The notes beneath the pieces are model-generated. The model was not told where the DNA came from. It did not search any database and saw nothing but the letters and a program-made list of their open reading frames with translations. Made by a program: the position numbers and the translations under genes. Source: Triglochin maritima (lineage: Eukaryota > Streptophyta > Magnoliopsida > Alismatales > Juncaginaceae). From it: a DNA stretch of 64,000 nt. Positions within the stretch are counted from its first letter, which is position 1. The number at the start of each line of letters is the position of its first letter. Below, in pieces: positions 43,795-55,852 of this stretch. The stretch spans positions 27,258,501-27,322,500 of the forward strand of contig OY821787.1 in NCBI GenBank assembly GCA_963682175.1, in the 5' to 3' direction.

Positions 43795-45484
43795 TTAAAC
43801 CCATGACCAACTCATGTTTTCTGGTTTGTTCTTATTGAATAGTTGTAAAATGTATGGCTTACATGATTCTCACGGTCTCGTGGATCATTCAGTGCTAGTA
43901 TTACAGGAGAATCATAGGTCATCTTTGAATCTAAAAAATGTAAGTGTTTTGATAAGCAAATATAAATATCCATGTATTGTTTTTATTAGACCTTAAGTAA
44001 TTAATTTTTTTCTCTCAGGAGCAATTGTCGGATGTTAGGTGTATCGAACACAGTATTCAGTTCGACACGTGGACTGTAGAGGATGATAGAGTATGGAATT
44101 TGCTGGAGATTATTGTATTTGCTACAGTTTCTCTAAAATTTAGAACAGCAACTATATTGGAATCTGATTCCTGTGGTGGTTGAGAGGTGGAGGCTGGTGG
44201 CTCACACCTTCTATTTTAGACACGAGGAGATGACGATCACACCACAAGACATAACTATTCTTAGTGGTCTTCGTATTGATGGTCTAGCAATGTGTGCAAC
44301 CTCAGATCATGATTGGTCTAAGATTTGCATGAACTTGTTGGGTACTAACGGAGAGTAGACGACGACTGCAGTCAAAGGGGGATACGTGGCATTACAGTGG
44401 TTACAACAAAATTACCATGTTGTGGCTCCAGATGCAACAGATGAGCAAGGGTTGCAGCACATGAGAGCCTTAGATATTTACTTTTGCTAGAGGATCTCAC
44501 TGAATGTTGAAACTACAGTTGGGGAGCTGTGTACTTGGCTGTTTTGTACAACTATAGGAAACAAGTAGCTGGTTTCCTTAGCATATTACATATTTTGTGT
44601 TGAGAACATTTTCACGTCAGGCAATTATCAAGAACTCCAGGTTTGCAACTTCTAGAACATCTTTTGCATCCTTTAGGTTCTCGTTGAAGGACTCCTAGAT
44701 CATGGCTGAATAATGTGAAGACATATCAGGTGGAATTTTAGGAAAATAAGTTAGACATTCAAGAAAAATACCAAGTTTGTTGGACTCCTTACCAGTACGT
44801 AGATGTGCCAACATTACTAGCTACTTGTTGAGAAGGCCATGATTTATGGACGATGAGAACATGGCTAGTTTGTTTTGGAGTTGTTGCTATGTACGTGCCG
44901 ATAGGAACGTGTCAGTTTGGCTTGTAGCATCATATTCCAGATTTAATAGAGATTTGCTAGCTGAAAAAGAATCTGGGGAAGCCTAAAATAAACTCGTTAC
45001 AAGAGAACAATCATACATTCAAATTTGGTCACGATGGCAAGATTTTTTGCAGATTGATGCACTTTTATTGTCGGAAGAACTAGATACTTGTAGACGTATC
45101 TATATGGAGTGGTATTGATAGATTACCACTCACTGGCTGACAAGAAGAGTTGAAGTTGAAGAACAACCGATTTATAGGCCTCCAGCTAATCGGGATCGTT
45201 ATGTGGTAATAAATTTAGTGTTATGCTTTTAATTAAAATTTTGAGTTATTCATTCTAATCACAATTGTCGTATTTATTTGCAGCTTCACAACTTACACGG
45301 GAGTGTCTGCTTCCAATGGAGGAATTCTCACTCAAGAGTCACGTGGGACAATGTTCTTTCAAGGCGAAGGGTCATCACTTGAAGTCGGTGAAGTCGAAAG
45401 AGGTGATGACGGTAGGATTAATGTAGACAAAGGGGGTAGGATTACTCAGGTGTACCACTGTCAGCCTTCAAAGGTCCCACAATG
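43795..45484 (+). pseudogene. Plant mobile domain (PMD, aminotransferase-like) pseudogene
   Basis: Fragments of the plant mobile domain, known from transposons and from host MAIN/MAIL genes. 'LVDHSVLVLQENHRSS' (43872-43920) is the typical N-terminal block. After a probable intron (ending 'ctctcag' near 44020) come 'FDTWTVEDD', then after a frameshift 'VVERWRLVAHTFYFRHEEMTITPQDITILSGLRIDGLAM' (44173-44300), the hallmark region. Further decayed pieces ('GYVALQWLQQNY', 'PIYRPPANRDRYV') extend to about 45200, and a 60-codon tail frame lies at 45303-45485. Multiple stops and frameshifts; non-functional. It lies inside MULE-1 beside mudrA, so it was carried by that element. Confidence 0.8.
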
Positions 45485-46059
45485 ATGTGGTTGGACCAAA
45501 AGACCGACTCAAGTATTTCTCTACCTTAGCTATAATGAAATTCCAATGTTAAGAAGAATTTGGTTTTTCATATTAAACGTGGACTAATTTAATATTAAAT
45601 ACGTGTTTTCAAACCAATCATAATGTGTGTTGTTGTATGAGATGGTATTAGGTTTTTCTCCATAGGTCTTGAAGACTTGGCTTTAAAATCCAAGACAATG
45701 GGAGGAAAAACATATCCCATTGGATCAATCTTCCGGAACATTGAATAAAAATTGCAGTACTGATGCCGTTTTCACTTAATGAATATGGACTCACCAGTGC
45801 CATTTTTATTCATTGGAAAATGGCACTCCCTATTGACAGACTTCCAAATGTAAGAGGTTTGCTCTTCATGTTTGGCTTATTTTTGTTTTTAGGTGAGAGG
45901 TTTGCTCTTCATGTTTGCTTGATTTTTGTTTTCTTTGAAAGTATGCAATTTCATAAATTAAAGGTTGTTCTTCAATCCATGACCACCACAAAATATAATT
46001 TACCCTACATGGGGTTACAAGGGGAAATTAGAATAAACTAACACTACCAAATGAACATA

Positions 46060-48620
46060 CTAAATAACCTCTTCACATGTCTTCCTGTTGTGCCCTAACT
46101 TACGACATCGCCCACATCGTATTGTTCGACCACTTTGTTCGTTCATGTTGTTTCTGATTCTTTTTGTTTTTGATCGTTGACTTCGTCTTACGACATAAGG
46201 CACTATTAGTTTTGTAGGTCCTCCTCTATCCAAAACCTTTCGTCTAGTATTAGAAAGAAAATTGGTGCATATGCTCTTCTGTACGCTTCAGTGTTCGAGA
46301 AGTATGAATGTTCGCATGGCAGTTTCTACAGACGGCCAACACATGTGAGCATGGAATGTTGTTGCATTTTTAAACCCGCATGAGCATGTTGGGTATGTCT
46401 CCGTCAATATACCTGATAGCTACAGGATTGGTTTCTTTCGGCAATGAATATATTCGGACTATGACTTGTCACAGAAAGTCGTGTAGTCATTTGTCATTGG
46501 TTTGTGACTTCATCGTTGACCTTTTTAGGATAAGCCAATATCATAGTCTCCCCTTCATCTCTTCCACTAACAAAATATTTATTCATTCGTAGGTAAGTCA
46601 TCATGATCAGAGGACAAAGTGATAAGCCACGTACATGTTTTAACACATTGTTAAAGCGTTCTAACAAGTTTGTTGTCATTATAACAAAATGTTAGCCGTA
46701 ATGATGGCTTAGTACCCAATACAAACTGTCCTCTTGTTCTTTAATCCACTAGAACCCATTAGGGTGATTAACCTCGATATCCTTCATATGCTCTATAAAA
46801 GTTTTTTTATCAGGAGCAACACCAACATGCCAAAACTTATTTTGCAATTCCACATTTTTGCACCAAGCATGTCTTGCCATGTTTACATTTGTATCTCAAA
46901 CAAAACCTTTGAACGTGTCCTCGGTCTGGGTGAAACAATGTCTTCACAATATTTGTAAGGCCTGAAAATCAGTCACTAATAATACACAATCCATCTCGTA
47001 TGCATACTCTACTTGACAAAATACTTAAGAACTACTACCATGAGCTTCCAGATTCTTTTTCAATGATAGTAAATGTCACAGAAACAAACAAAAGTTCGCA
47101 TTGGTACCCATTGCAACCAAAAGAGTACCCTAAAACTTGCCGAACAAATAAGTCTCATCAATACTAAACACAAATCTAGAATACTTGAAACCTTCAATAG
47201 ATGCCACGAAAGACAAAAATATTCTTTGAAACTGCTCAATGTTTTGGTTTATCCTCTTCATCTGAATCTCAACTTTTGTGCCCTGGTTGGTGGTGCAAAT
47301 ATTAGATATAAAGCATTTTAAATTACAATAAGATGCCTCATCAACTTTGTATACTTTTTCCACTGCTTTCTTCTGGGCTTACCAAGCTTTATCATATTTG
47401 ATGTCTATGAAGTAATGGGTCTTCACTAGCACTTGAATTTCTGCAGGAGTGAGAGAGATGTTTGTTCAAATGGTGGCAAGAATCATGATAGAAATTAATA
47501 TGGTATCACATTGCACATGGTCATGCAATAGGCCCTCGTTACTACAGTTGTGTTCAGACTTGTACCTCTTTACTTGAGAACATTCTTTGCTTTGATTATA
47601 GGAGGCATGTATCCTACATTTGCACTCATACCATTCCCGTTAGGGTAAATATCTTTTTCCCAGACACTAACACTTTGAATTGGAAACATTTTCTCAAATG
47701 TCATTCCTTCAACTAATGCAACAAATCTTCTTTTGTGGTGAGGTTTTATGCAACCAATAACTTCGTTCATCTTCTAAGTTCTCATGTTCATTGCATGCAG
47801 CAATGCACCGATAGGTATTACCAATGACTGAATCTTCAATCTAATTCTCGTTAGGATCTGTGTATGGCAAGTGCCTCAATTTTGGGAGTACTGGAAATGG
47901 TGGCAATTCATTACTAATGACAACTTCATGAATGTTCATTTAAGGTTCTCGATCGACTACGTTTGTCATAAAATGAAACATATTGTTCAGCTCTAGGAAC
48001 GCTGGCGGATCTACATCAAGCATGGTAATCTCCTGATCATCCATCTAACATTCTGTTTCACCACCATCTCTCACGTTGTTGTATGCATCATCAGTCCATC
48101 TTTCTTGAGAATGTAACTGAACTATGTCTGCTTCATAGCTACTAATTTCCATTGGCGTGTGATTAGATGGCTCAAACACAAATTGAGGAACTACGGATGA
48201 TGGACCTGCTTCATATTGGCTACATGTCTGTGGTATTGCTTGATAATCCTCAATGAACCGACTTGGGTGCACAGTAGTATAATGTTTGGGTTGTTTCTGA
48301 ACAGACAATACAATAATATTCGTGATATTAAATAAGGATAACATTATTGTCGTACTCTGATCATCAAACACATCGGCATAGGTATACTTTTCATACGGTG
48401 GTCACTTGCATGCTAACGCGAGATCAAACTCTTCTTCTCAAAAACCACAAACTCGACAAACTATTTCACAGAGATCATCGTATTGTATTCAACTATTAAC
48501 ATTCATCATCCGTCTATAATCACATTCATTTTCTGGATTACCATCTTCGAATTTAACAATTCCATCTAAAAAAACTATAACCAATATGGTATCGGAGCTC
48601 ATCACTTTGGGTATACAAAA
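46060..48620 (-). pseudogene. mudrA-type MULE transposase pseudogene
   Basis: Reads leftward in pieces. 'VIVFLDGIVKFEDGNPENECDYRRMM' (48590-48500) is the N-terminal region; a linker with 'HPSRFIEDYQAIPQ' follows (48371-48045). The central part has 'YCNLKCFISNIC' and 'FQRIFLSFVASIEGFKYSRFVFSIDETYLFGKF' (47363-47130), the MULE catalytic region with H/D-type residues decayed. Then come 'MTTNLLERFNNVLKHVRGLSLCPLIMMTYLRMNKYFV' (46679-46494) and a CCHC/SWIM-like zinc knuckle 'RCRKLGHNRKTCEE' near 46085. Stops are frequent; inactive. Confidence 0.85.
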
Positions 48621-48714
48621 TCTACATTTAATACATAAAAGTAACAATCATATATTAACTATACATGTATTATATTTCATATCAAAATCAATAAACCAAA
48701 AACAGAAGGAAAAC

Positions 48715-48964
48715 CAACCTGAAATTTGATTGTCACCGGAGAGACAAAGTAACGCGGAGTGGGGAGTGATTTGGTGATGGGAGGAGGAAGAGGGGTGGCT
48801 GGCGGGCCCCTTTCTACCCTAGGTAAAAAGGCATCTCGGATGTTGTTTTTACCTACAATGAAAATGACATCTGTCATTATGGGATAAAAACGACATCTGT
48901 GATGTTGTTTTTGTTAAACAAAATGGTATTACAGGTGCGTCATATTTCGTCAATTAAGTTTTTC
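48715..48964 (-). repeat. MULE-1 right terminal inverted repeat
   Basis: Reverse-complement partner of 41460-41660, slightly longer because of two repeats of 'gacatctgt(c/g)at' type sequence near 48868-48905. A second, truncated copy of the inner part lies at 50935-51058. Confidence 0.8.
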
Positions 48965-49282
48965 TGCTTTATATGCTTGCAATGTTTTTAATATTCCATG
49001 ATTATTTAAAAAAAACAATTTTTAATCTTTATGGACTCCATGGTTATTTATATTTGGTAGGTTTTGGAATTTGCTGGTGTCTATTGAAGTAATTATGAAC
49101 TTCAGTTACTAGAATGTGAATAATAAACTTGTATAGTGGAAGTTTGATGTTGGTAATTAATTATGTGTAGAGTCTAGATGCCTTCGTCTTGGTTACCTCA
49201 AATTCTCTTTAGATTCTTGATGGTTTTTATATTCTCTGAGGTAGTTATAACATTTATAACAACCTCATAAATACTTTATAGG
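48965..49282. other. AT-rich spacer right of MULE-1
   Basis: Non-coding. Contains two similar phrases, 'ttccatgattatttaa' (48993) and 'ctccatggttatttat' (49036). Nothing else recognised. Confidence 0.35.
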
Positions 49283-49935
49283 TCCAATTTCAAATCAAAC
49301 TGTCGAAATGATGGGTCTTGATCACACATCCATAAACATAAAGTACAACCCAACTATTGTCATCCCGTCCAGAAAAAAATATCAACATTGCACAATAAAT
49401 ATAAATTATAATAAGCTATAAAATATTAAAATGACATACATGCCTTGTTTGGGTTTAAAATTGTATTATTATTCCGTACACGGTTTTATTTTGATAGGAC
49501 CACCACACAACACAATAGTGGTATTGTATTTCTATTAGGTATCGTCGTGGACTAGTTGCTAGGGATTACAAAAAACAACTCCAAAACTGAAACTATGGAC
49601 GAGATAATTTTTGTAATGGTGCATTCAGAAAATTGCATTGTATATATTGTATTTCTATTTTTATTAGCGGGCGCCCAAAAGCAAAACGTCCATTCATTCC
49701 AGAATGAAACTAAACCATGGGCTGGCATGACAACCTAAGGAAATTATTGATGCTTTCGCTAGCTAGCTATCCAAGTCAAAAATAGAATAGAGTGTCGATT
49801 TCTCACCACAAACAAGCCAAAACCCATATTTTTGTTTTAAAATTTGAAATGACAAACAAGAACAACTTAAATTAATTAACAAAAGATATAACAACTTATG
49901 ATATAAGTGGAACCACCACAATTTTGTTGTGGTAT
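49283..49935 (-). repeat. Copy B of the dispersed inverted repeat
   Basis: Inverted, partly diverged copy of 5185-5861. At 49926-49945 it passes directly into MULE sequence through the shared string 'ttttgtggtga', suggesting a rearrangement junction by short homology. Confidence 0.75.
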
Positions 49936-49944
49936 GGTTTTCCA

Positions 49945-51058
49945 CCTTTTGTGGTGAAAGTTCTATGCAACCAATAACTTCATTAATCTTCTAAGTTCTC
50001 ATGTTCATTGTATGCAGAAATGCACCGATAGGTATTTCCGACGACTGAATCTTCAATCTAATTCTCCTGAGGATCTATGTATGGCAACTGCCTTAATTTT
50101 GGGAGTACTGGAAATGGCGGCAATTCATTACTAATGACAACTTCATGAATGCTCATTTAAGGTTCTCGATCGACTACGTTTGTCATACAATGAAACATGT
50201 TGTTCAACTCTAGAAATGGTGGTGGATCTAGATCAAGCACGCTAATCGCCTGATCATCTATCTGACATTCTGTTTCACCACCATTGTCCCTCACTGTCTG
50301 CATCTTCAGCCCATCTTTCTTGAGAATGTAACTGCACTATGTGTGCTTCATAGCTACTAATTTCCATTGGCGTGTGATTAGATGGCTCAAACACAAATTG
50401 AGGAACTGCGGATGATGGAACTGTTCATATTGGCTACATGTCTGTGGTATTGCTTGATAATCCTCAATGAACTGACTTGGGTGCACAGTAGTATAATGTT
50501 TGGTTTGTTTCTGAACAAACAATACAATAATATTCGTGATATTAAATAAGGATAACATTATTGTCGTACTCTGATCATCAAACACATCGGCATAGGTATA
50601 CTTTTCATACGGTGGTCACTTGCATGCTAACGCGAGATCAAACTCTTCTTCTCAAAAACCACAAACTCGACAAACTGTTTCAAAGAGATCATCATACTGC
50701 ATTCAACTATTAACAATCATCATCCGTCTATAATCACATTCATATTCTGGATTGCCATCTTCGAATTTAACAATTCCATCTAAAACTATAACCAATCTGG
50801 TATCGGAGGTCATTACTTTCGGTATACAAAATCTACATTTAATACATAAAAATAACAATGATATATTAACTATACATGCATTATATTTCATATTGAAATA
50901 AAAAAACCAAAAATACAAGGAAAACCAACCTGAAATTTGCTTGTCACCGGAGCGACAAAGTAACACGGAGTGGGGAGTGATTTGGAGATGGGAGGAGGAA
51001 GAGGGGTGGCTGGCGGGCCCCTTTCTACCCTAGGTAAAAATGCATCTCGGATGTTGTT
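49945..51058 (-). repeat. Second MULE fragment (partial duplicate of 47735-48850)
   Basis: Runs colinear with the mudrA N-terminal part, upstream region and inner TIR of MULE-1, about 1.1 kb, with small indels. For example 'gcatcttcag' replaces 'gcatcatcag', and a few bases are lost near 50425. It stops at 'cggatgttgtttt' within the TIR, so the outer TIR and the rest of the element are missing. Confidence 0.85.
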
Positions 51059-54029
51059 TTAATAGAAATTTATTTTAGATTGAATGATGGAGAATATGGA
51101 GAAGAGAATGTTTTGCATTAATTGAAACAAAGGATGGGATGATGGGACCTATTTATAGGGCATTCTAAAACCCACATGATGTGTAAATCCCTTATACATG
51201 ATCCCTTGATTATCTCTCCTCTAAATCAATCATATTTTGACACATCTTCATCCGATAACCTCCTTTGACCATGTTGGATCAAATCCAGCCCATGACCAGA
51301 ATTTTTTTCTTATTAATGCAGGCAAAATCGTGGGCAAACAGTCAACCGAAATAACCAATCGTTTGACCGATCGGTTACCTATCGACAATTTTGGTTGGAC
51401 TATAAACCCAGACGGTCGACCGTTTAGCTACAAGAAAAGTCCCTATTATTTTCCATCGGATTGTGTATCACGACAGTCGACCGATCCTTTACCAAGAACG
51501 CGCTTGATAATTTCTGTCGAACCAAGAAACACACCAGTTGACCGTTCCCTTACCAGGAATGCTCTTGATTATTTTTGTCGAATCGCATGTCCAGCCGATC
51601 GATCGTTTCTGAACTTAAAAAGTTACTATTAAATTCGGTTGACCAGTTCCCAAAGAACGTTCGAACTTTTTCATTGTTTTTTTTCCTTTATAAAATTTTG
51701 GATCACTATCCAGCAAAATTTGAACTTTGGGGTTTAGAATATTTATATGCTATAATTTTGCGGATTACATTATATTATGTAATATATTATCATATATCAT
51801 ATAATATACAAATTTTTTGTTTAATCTAACCATGTCGTTATTACGACATATCGATTTTATCATTTCACCATATGTATATCAATACATCACATAAAATGTA
51901 AAATCACATTTCTTGTTTCCCAATTTTATGGTGTGACCTATAGGAGGATCTAAGCTTTGTTTGCAATGATATAAAATACTTTATATCATAAACTATAAGC
52001 GGTATCTAGCTACACATTATAGTAACCCAAATAATAAAGATGTTTCATCGACTTAGTGATGTGAAATAATATCACTTGTGTCTATCTCTTGGCTCTGATA
52101 TTAAGAATATTATCCAAAGTAGGAATGTGTCATCTTTGCATTATATATTCATTTTCTTAATCTCTTAGGCAAATTATAAATATGTAATTATAGATAAGTT
52201 ACATTGTGCATTTTATAACTTTGCTTCATCAAGGGACCCAATAATATCATCACTCAAGTGAAGAGGACCAATGATAATTTTTGAAATATGTCTTTTTTCG
52301 CACAAGTTGTATATAACCAATTAATATATTTATCACGTTATGTAATGATAGATTATGATAATAATCAAGTTATATATATTTCTCATGTGAAATGACATAA
52401 GTCTCGTATCTTATTATTCAAAGACACAATGAAAATAATAATGACACAAACACAATTTTGTAATATTTCATTTATTAGAGCGCGCTAGCGCGACATTTCT
52501 GGCGAACGAGACGAGCGGTCCATTCAATATATGAAAGAAAACATTCTCTATTTCATATACTCATGTTGTTAAAATATTTGTCCAGCTATAATATAATTTA
52601 ACTAACATGACAATCAAATCTTGGTAATTAATGTCCCATGTTAATCACCACGATTGTAAATTACTCTTCATTTATGTAAATCATTAATCTTTTAAAGCTC
52701 CACGATTAAGGACCAATAGTCTCTTCCTTAATACTTCCGAAAGATGAATACATCAATCAAGGAATAAAATATTGTTACATTCAATTCATAATAAAAAACG
52801 TATAAAAGAATACTTTTACATTTAAATCATAGAAACAAACATAAAGTCCATTTATGAGAACGGAAAAACCAACCTTCCCTTTAGAAAATAACATTCCCCC
52901 ACAAACCCCAACACTAAGAAACCAACCAATTGGTAATTAAGTATTTTTTAACATTATGTAAGGCCATGTTGACGGGCAAGATAGAAGGCCTCGTTAAATT
53001 TAAAGTCATTACTGAATATATTTATCTTGGTGCTTAGATCACATGGTAATTTACTCTAAACTCATGGCAACCGTGAATTTACTCACAGTGTTAAATCAAT
53101 ATCCATGTCTAAATTTACTACGCAATAAGTTGAGACCCTTCAAAATGGTGGTAATCAGGTGTGCAAAAGTATTTCAATTTATTGTGTCATGGTACTAATG
53201 AATTTACAGTTCCACGTTGTTATTAAGATCATTTTTTGCTTCAGTGTGCAAGAGAAATCTTTTTTAAAGGTTGGGACATGCTAAAGTAGTGAATTATCCA
53301 TTTTAAATGTCAATACAACCAAAAAACCGAAAGTCCCACATAAAAGGAGCACCTTTAAACCACAGAAACAAACATAAAATCCATCTATCTGATTGAAAAA
53401 CCAGTCTTCCCATAAGAAAATGACATTCCCCCACAAACCCAACACAAAGAAACCAACCAACTCAATATGATGTAATCAGTTCTTCTATAAAAGATCCCCA
53501 CAAAATCTATGCAATCAACAAATCTAGTTGGAGGAAATCCCATTAAAAACTCCAGAAAAACCATGTAACCAATAGAACTACACAATAATTTGTTTTCTTT
53601 TGGAGTGAGTGTTTTGTGTTGAACTCAAACTGATTGTTCGAACGCTGCAACTTATGGTATTTGAAATCTCGTTGGGTTTAAACGCAAAACTTTCATCATT
53701 AAATAGTCATATTAAGTTTCAGAAAATATTCATATTCAGTACAATACCAATTGGGTATTACAACAAAAATAAAGGAAACCTAGAGAGCAAATCAATTAAT
53801 CAATACAATCAAAATCATATTGATTATTTGGAACGAAATGGTATGGAAATTAAATCAAAAACATAAAATATTGATCAACTATAACGACGAAAGTTTAAGG
53901 CGAGAACTCAAAAGGGGGAATATTTGTAGAAATAGTCTTCATACGAAACAAAATTCATGAATCAAGCATATATACAAATGTTTTTTTGGTTGGGTTCCAT
54001 GTAGATTGCATCATGTAAGTTTATGGACA
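51059..54029. other. AT-rich intergenic region with short degenerate repeats
   Basis: No supported gene. 51350-51640 holds degenerate 'tcgaccg' motifs; two ~58-bp units align ('cagtcgaccgatcctttacc...' at 51472 and 'cagttgaccgttcccttacc...' at 51535). A ~100-bp direct repeat occurs at 52829-52925 and 53353-53462 ('agaaacaaacataaa(g/a)tcc...ccaacc'). A short GC palindrome CGCGCTAGCGCG (52482-52493) stands out from the AT background. The rest is low-complexity AT DNA. Confidence 0.5.
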
Positions 54030-55849
54030 CACTAGTACCGAATAGTGAATACTCGTCGCCCCATAGACGTCGGTCATGTTAATGGCCAACTTCTATACCT
54101 TTAAACGTCGGTCACTACAAAGTCTGATGTCTATTGGCCCTTCTAGACGTCGGATATTGGAACATGCATTGAACCCGACGTCTAAATCCCGATAGTTATC
54201 CTTCATGTTACAGACATCAACCTGTAGACATCGGATATATGCTATAGTGAACGTCTATACCCCGACAGTTATCGACCTATAGACGTCGGATATATTCTAT
54301 AGTTGACGTCTATTGATCTTATAATTCTAGGACTTCAGATTTTATCTTTTATCCAAACCAAAACCTAAGCAAAGCACTAGCCGCACGTCTTCCTCCACTT
54401 CGACAACTCCAGAAGACGAGCGCAACCTTTGCGACCCCGGCCGTCTTCCTCCACTTTCCCAACCACCGCAGCCTCCGCGACCACTGTCCCTGCAGCTGCG
54501 ACCTCCGTTCTCCTCCGCGATGTCGGTAGCAGCTTTCCCCTCCTCCTCTGGTTCGTGCTTAACCACCGCGATGTCGTACCCTTGTCTTGTATCTTGTTTG
54601 ATTAGGTTCTCATATTTAATATGTTTAGATTGTGGTGTTTGGATTTGGACTTTAGATTGTGGTGTTTGGATTTGGATTGTTTAGTTTTGTTGTGGAGATT
54701 GTGAATTTTGGATTTGTTTGGTTGACGAGAATGGAGTGTGAATGGAGATTGGTTTGATTTGGTTGCTAAAGTGTGTTTTTTGCTCTACTTCTTGACATGT
54801 TGTGTAAATGTTTAATTCATTTGGTTATATGTTATTGCTATATGTTGTGTGACATGTTGGATTGGATTGGGATGAGATACCGCAAGTAGACTGGAAATAC
54901 AGAATGTGGTTACTACGTGATGAGATACATTGAGGAAATCCTTTAATTTGCAAATGAAGACGAAGCCCTATCCGAGATAATATAGATCGTTATTAAGTTG
55001 TAAAATTATAGTTTCATTATTTAGATATTAATTTTTTTTACTTCTATTTGTATAGGTCTTCTCAAAGAGTAGCGATCTGTACTCGCAACAGGAGCTCGAT
55101 GATACTAGCGACCGATGGGCTCATTATTTTATGACAAACATGTTAATGAACTAAGAGGTTCTAATATAACTAATACTTTTTGTAATTTAATTAAAAAGTT
55201 TGCTTTAAATAACATTGTATTACAAACATACAATGTTATGCTTTAATATAATAGCCTCCTTTTTGGAATGAATGTCAACTGTTTGTGAATGAATGTCAAG
55301 TGTGTTGAATGATTGTATTTGTGTATGTATGCTAGTATGTCTTTGTGAATGAATTTGGTGCAAGATGAATGCTTTTCTTGTGCAGGTTGAATGTGATTGT
55401 ATACAGGTATCTATGATTGCTATTTATTTTTAGTCCAGGTTTGAGAATAGACGTCGGTTGTTTTGGCATAGCCAACGTCTGTTTGTTTCAAAAAAAAAGA
55501 GACGTCGGAGGGCCGAGACCGCCGACGTCTATACCTAGACAATAAACATTGGTTAGGAAAGACGGTCGACGTTTATTGTCTACGTATAGACATCGGTTAC
55601 GAAAGACGGCCGACGTATGTTGTCTACGTATAGACGTCAGTTAGGAAAGACGACCGACGTCTATTGTCTATGTATAGACGTCGATTGTATATAACAGCCG
55701 ACGTATATTGTCTAGGTATAAACGTCGGCTTTTAGGAGACCAATGTCTATGTATATACGACGTATACATATACGTCAAGTCTGGGGAGCCTTATATCCGA
55801 CGTATATATCCCCGTATATCAAACATATATTTCCTTTTCTACAGTAGTG
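54030..55849 (+). mobile_element. CACTA-4: 1.8-kb deletion derivative in opposite orientation
   Basis: Begins CACTAGTACCG and ends CTACAGTAGTG; ACA flanks both sides (54027-54029 and 55850-55852). Subterminal repeats lie at 54060-54310 and 55445-55810. The GC-rich block at 54340-54560 matches the 5' region of CACTA-1/-2 in reverse orientation. At 54880-55160 the last two exons of the Ulp1-type gene survive on the plus strand: 'TGNTECGYYVMRYIEEIL' preceded by a stop, then 'QELDDTSDRWAHYFMTNML'. tnpD is absent. Older than CACTA-2 by its decay. Confidence 0.88.
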
Positions 55850-55852
55850 ACA

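Larger units (their letters stand above)
41460..48964 (-). mobile_element. Decayed Mutator-like element (MULE-1) carrying a plant mobile domain gene
   Basis: 41460-41660 matches the reverse complement of 48715-48964: both start GAAAAAC, pass 'aaatatga', a 'gacat...gatgtcgtttt' palindrome and 'cctaggtgaa/gtagaaaggggcc(t/c)gcc', giving TIRs of about 200 bp, typical of MULEs. No 9-bp TSD is recognisable, so the exact ends are uncertain. Inside, a plant mobile domain pseudogene (+) and a mudrA pseudogene (-) converge near 45.5-46 kb. CACTA-3 is inserted near the left end. Confidence 0.8.

Noticed and set aside
41451..48973. 9-bp target duplication for MULE-1
   Set aside because: The bases outside the TIRs do not match; ends may be off by several bases or the TSD has decayed.
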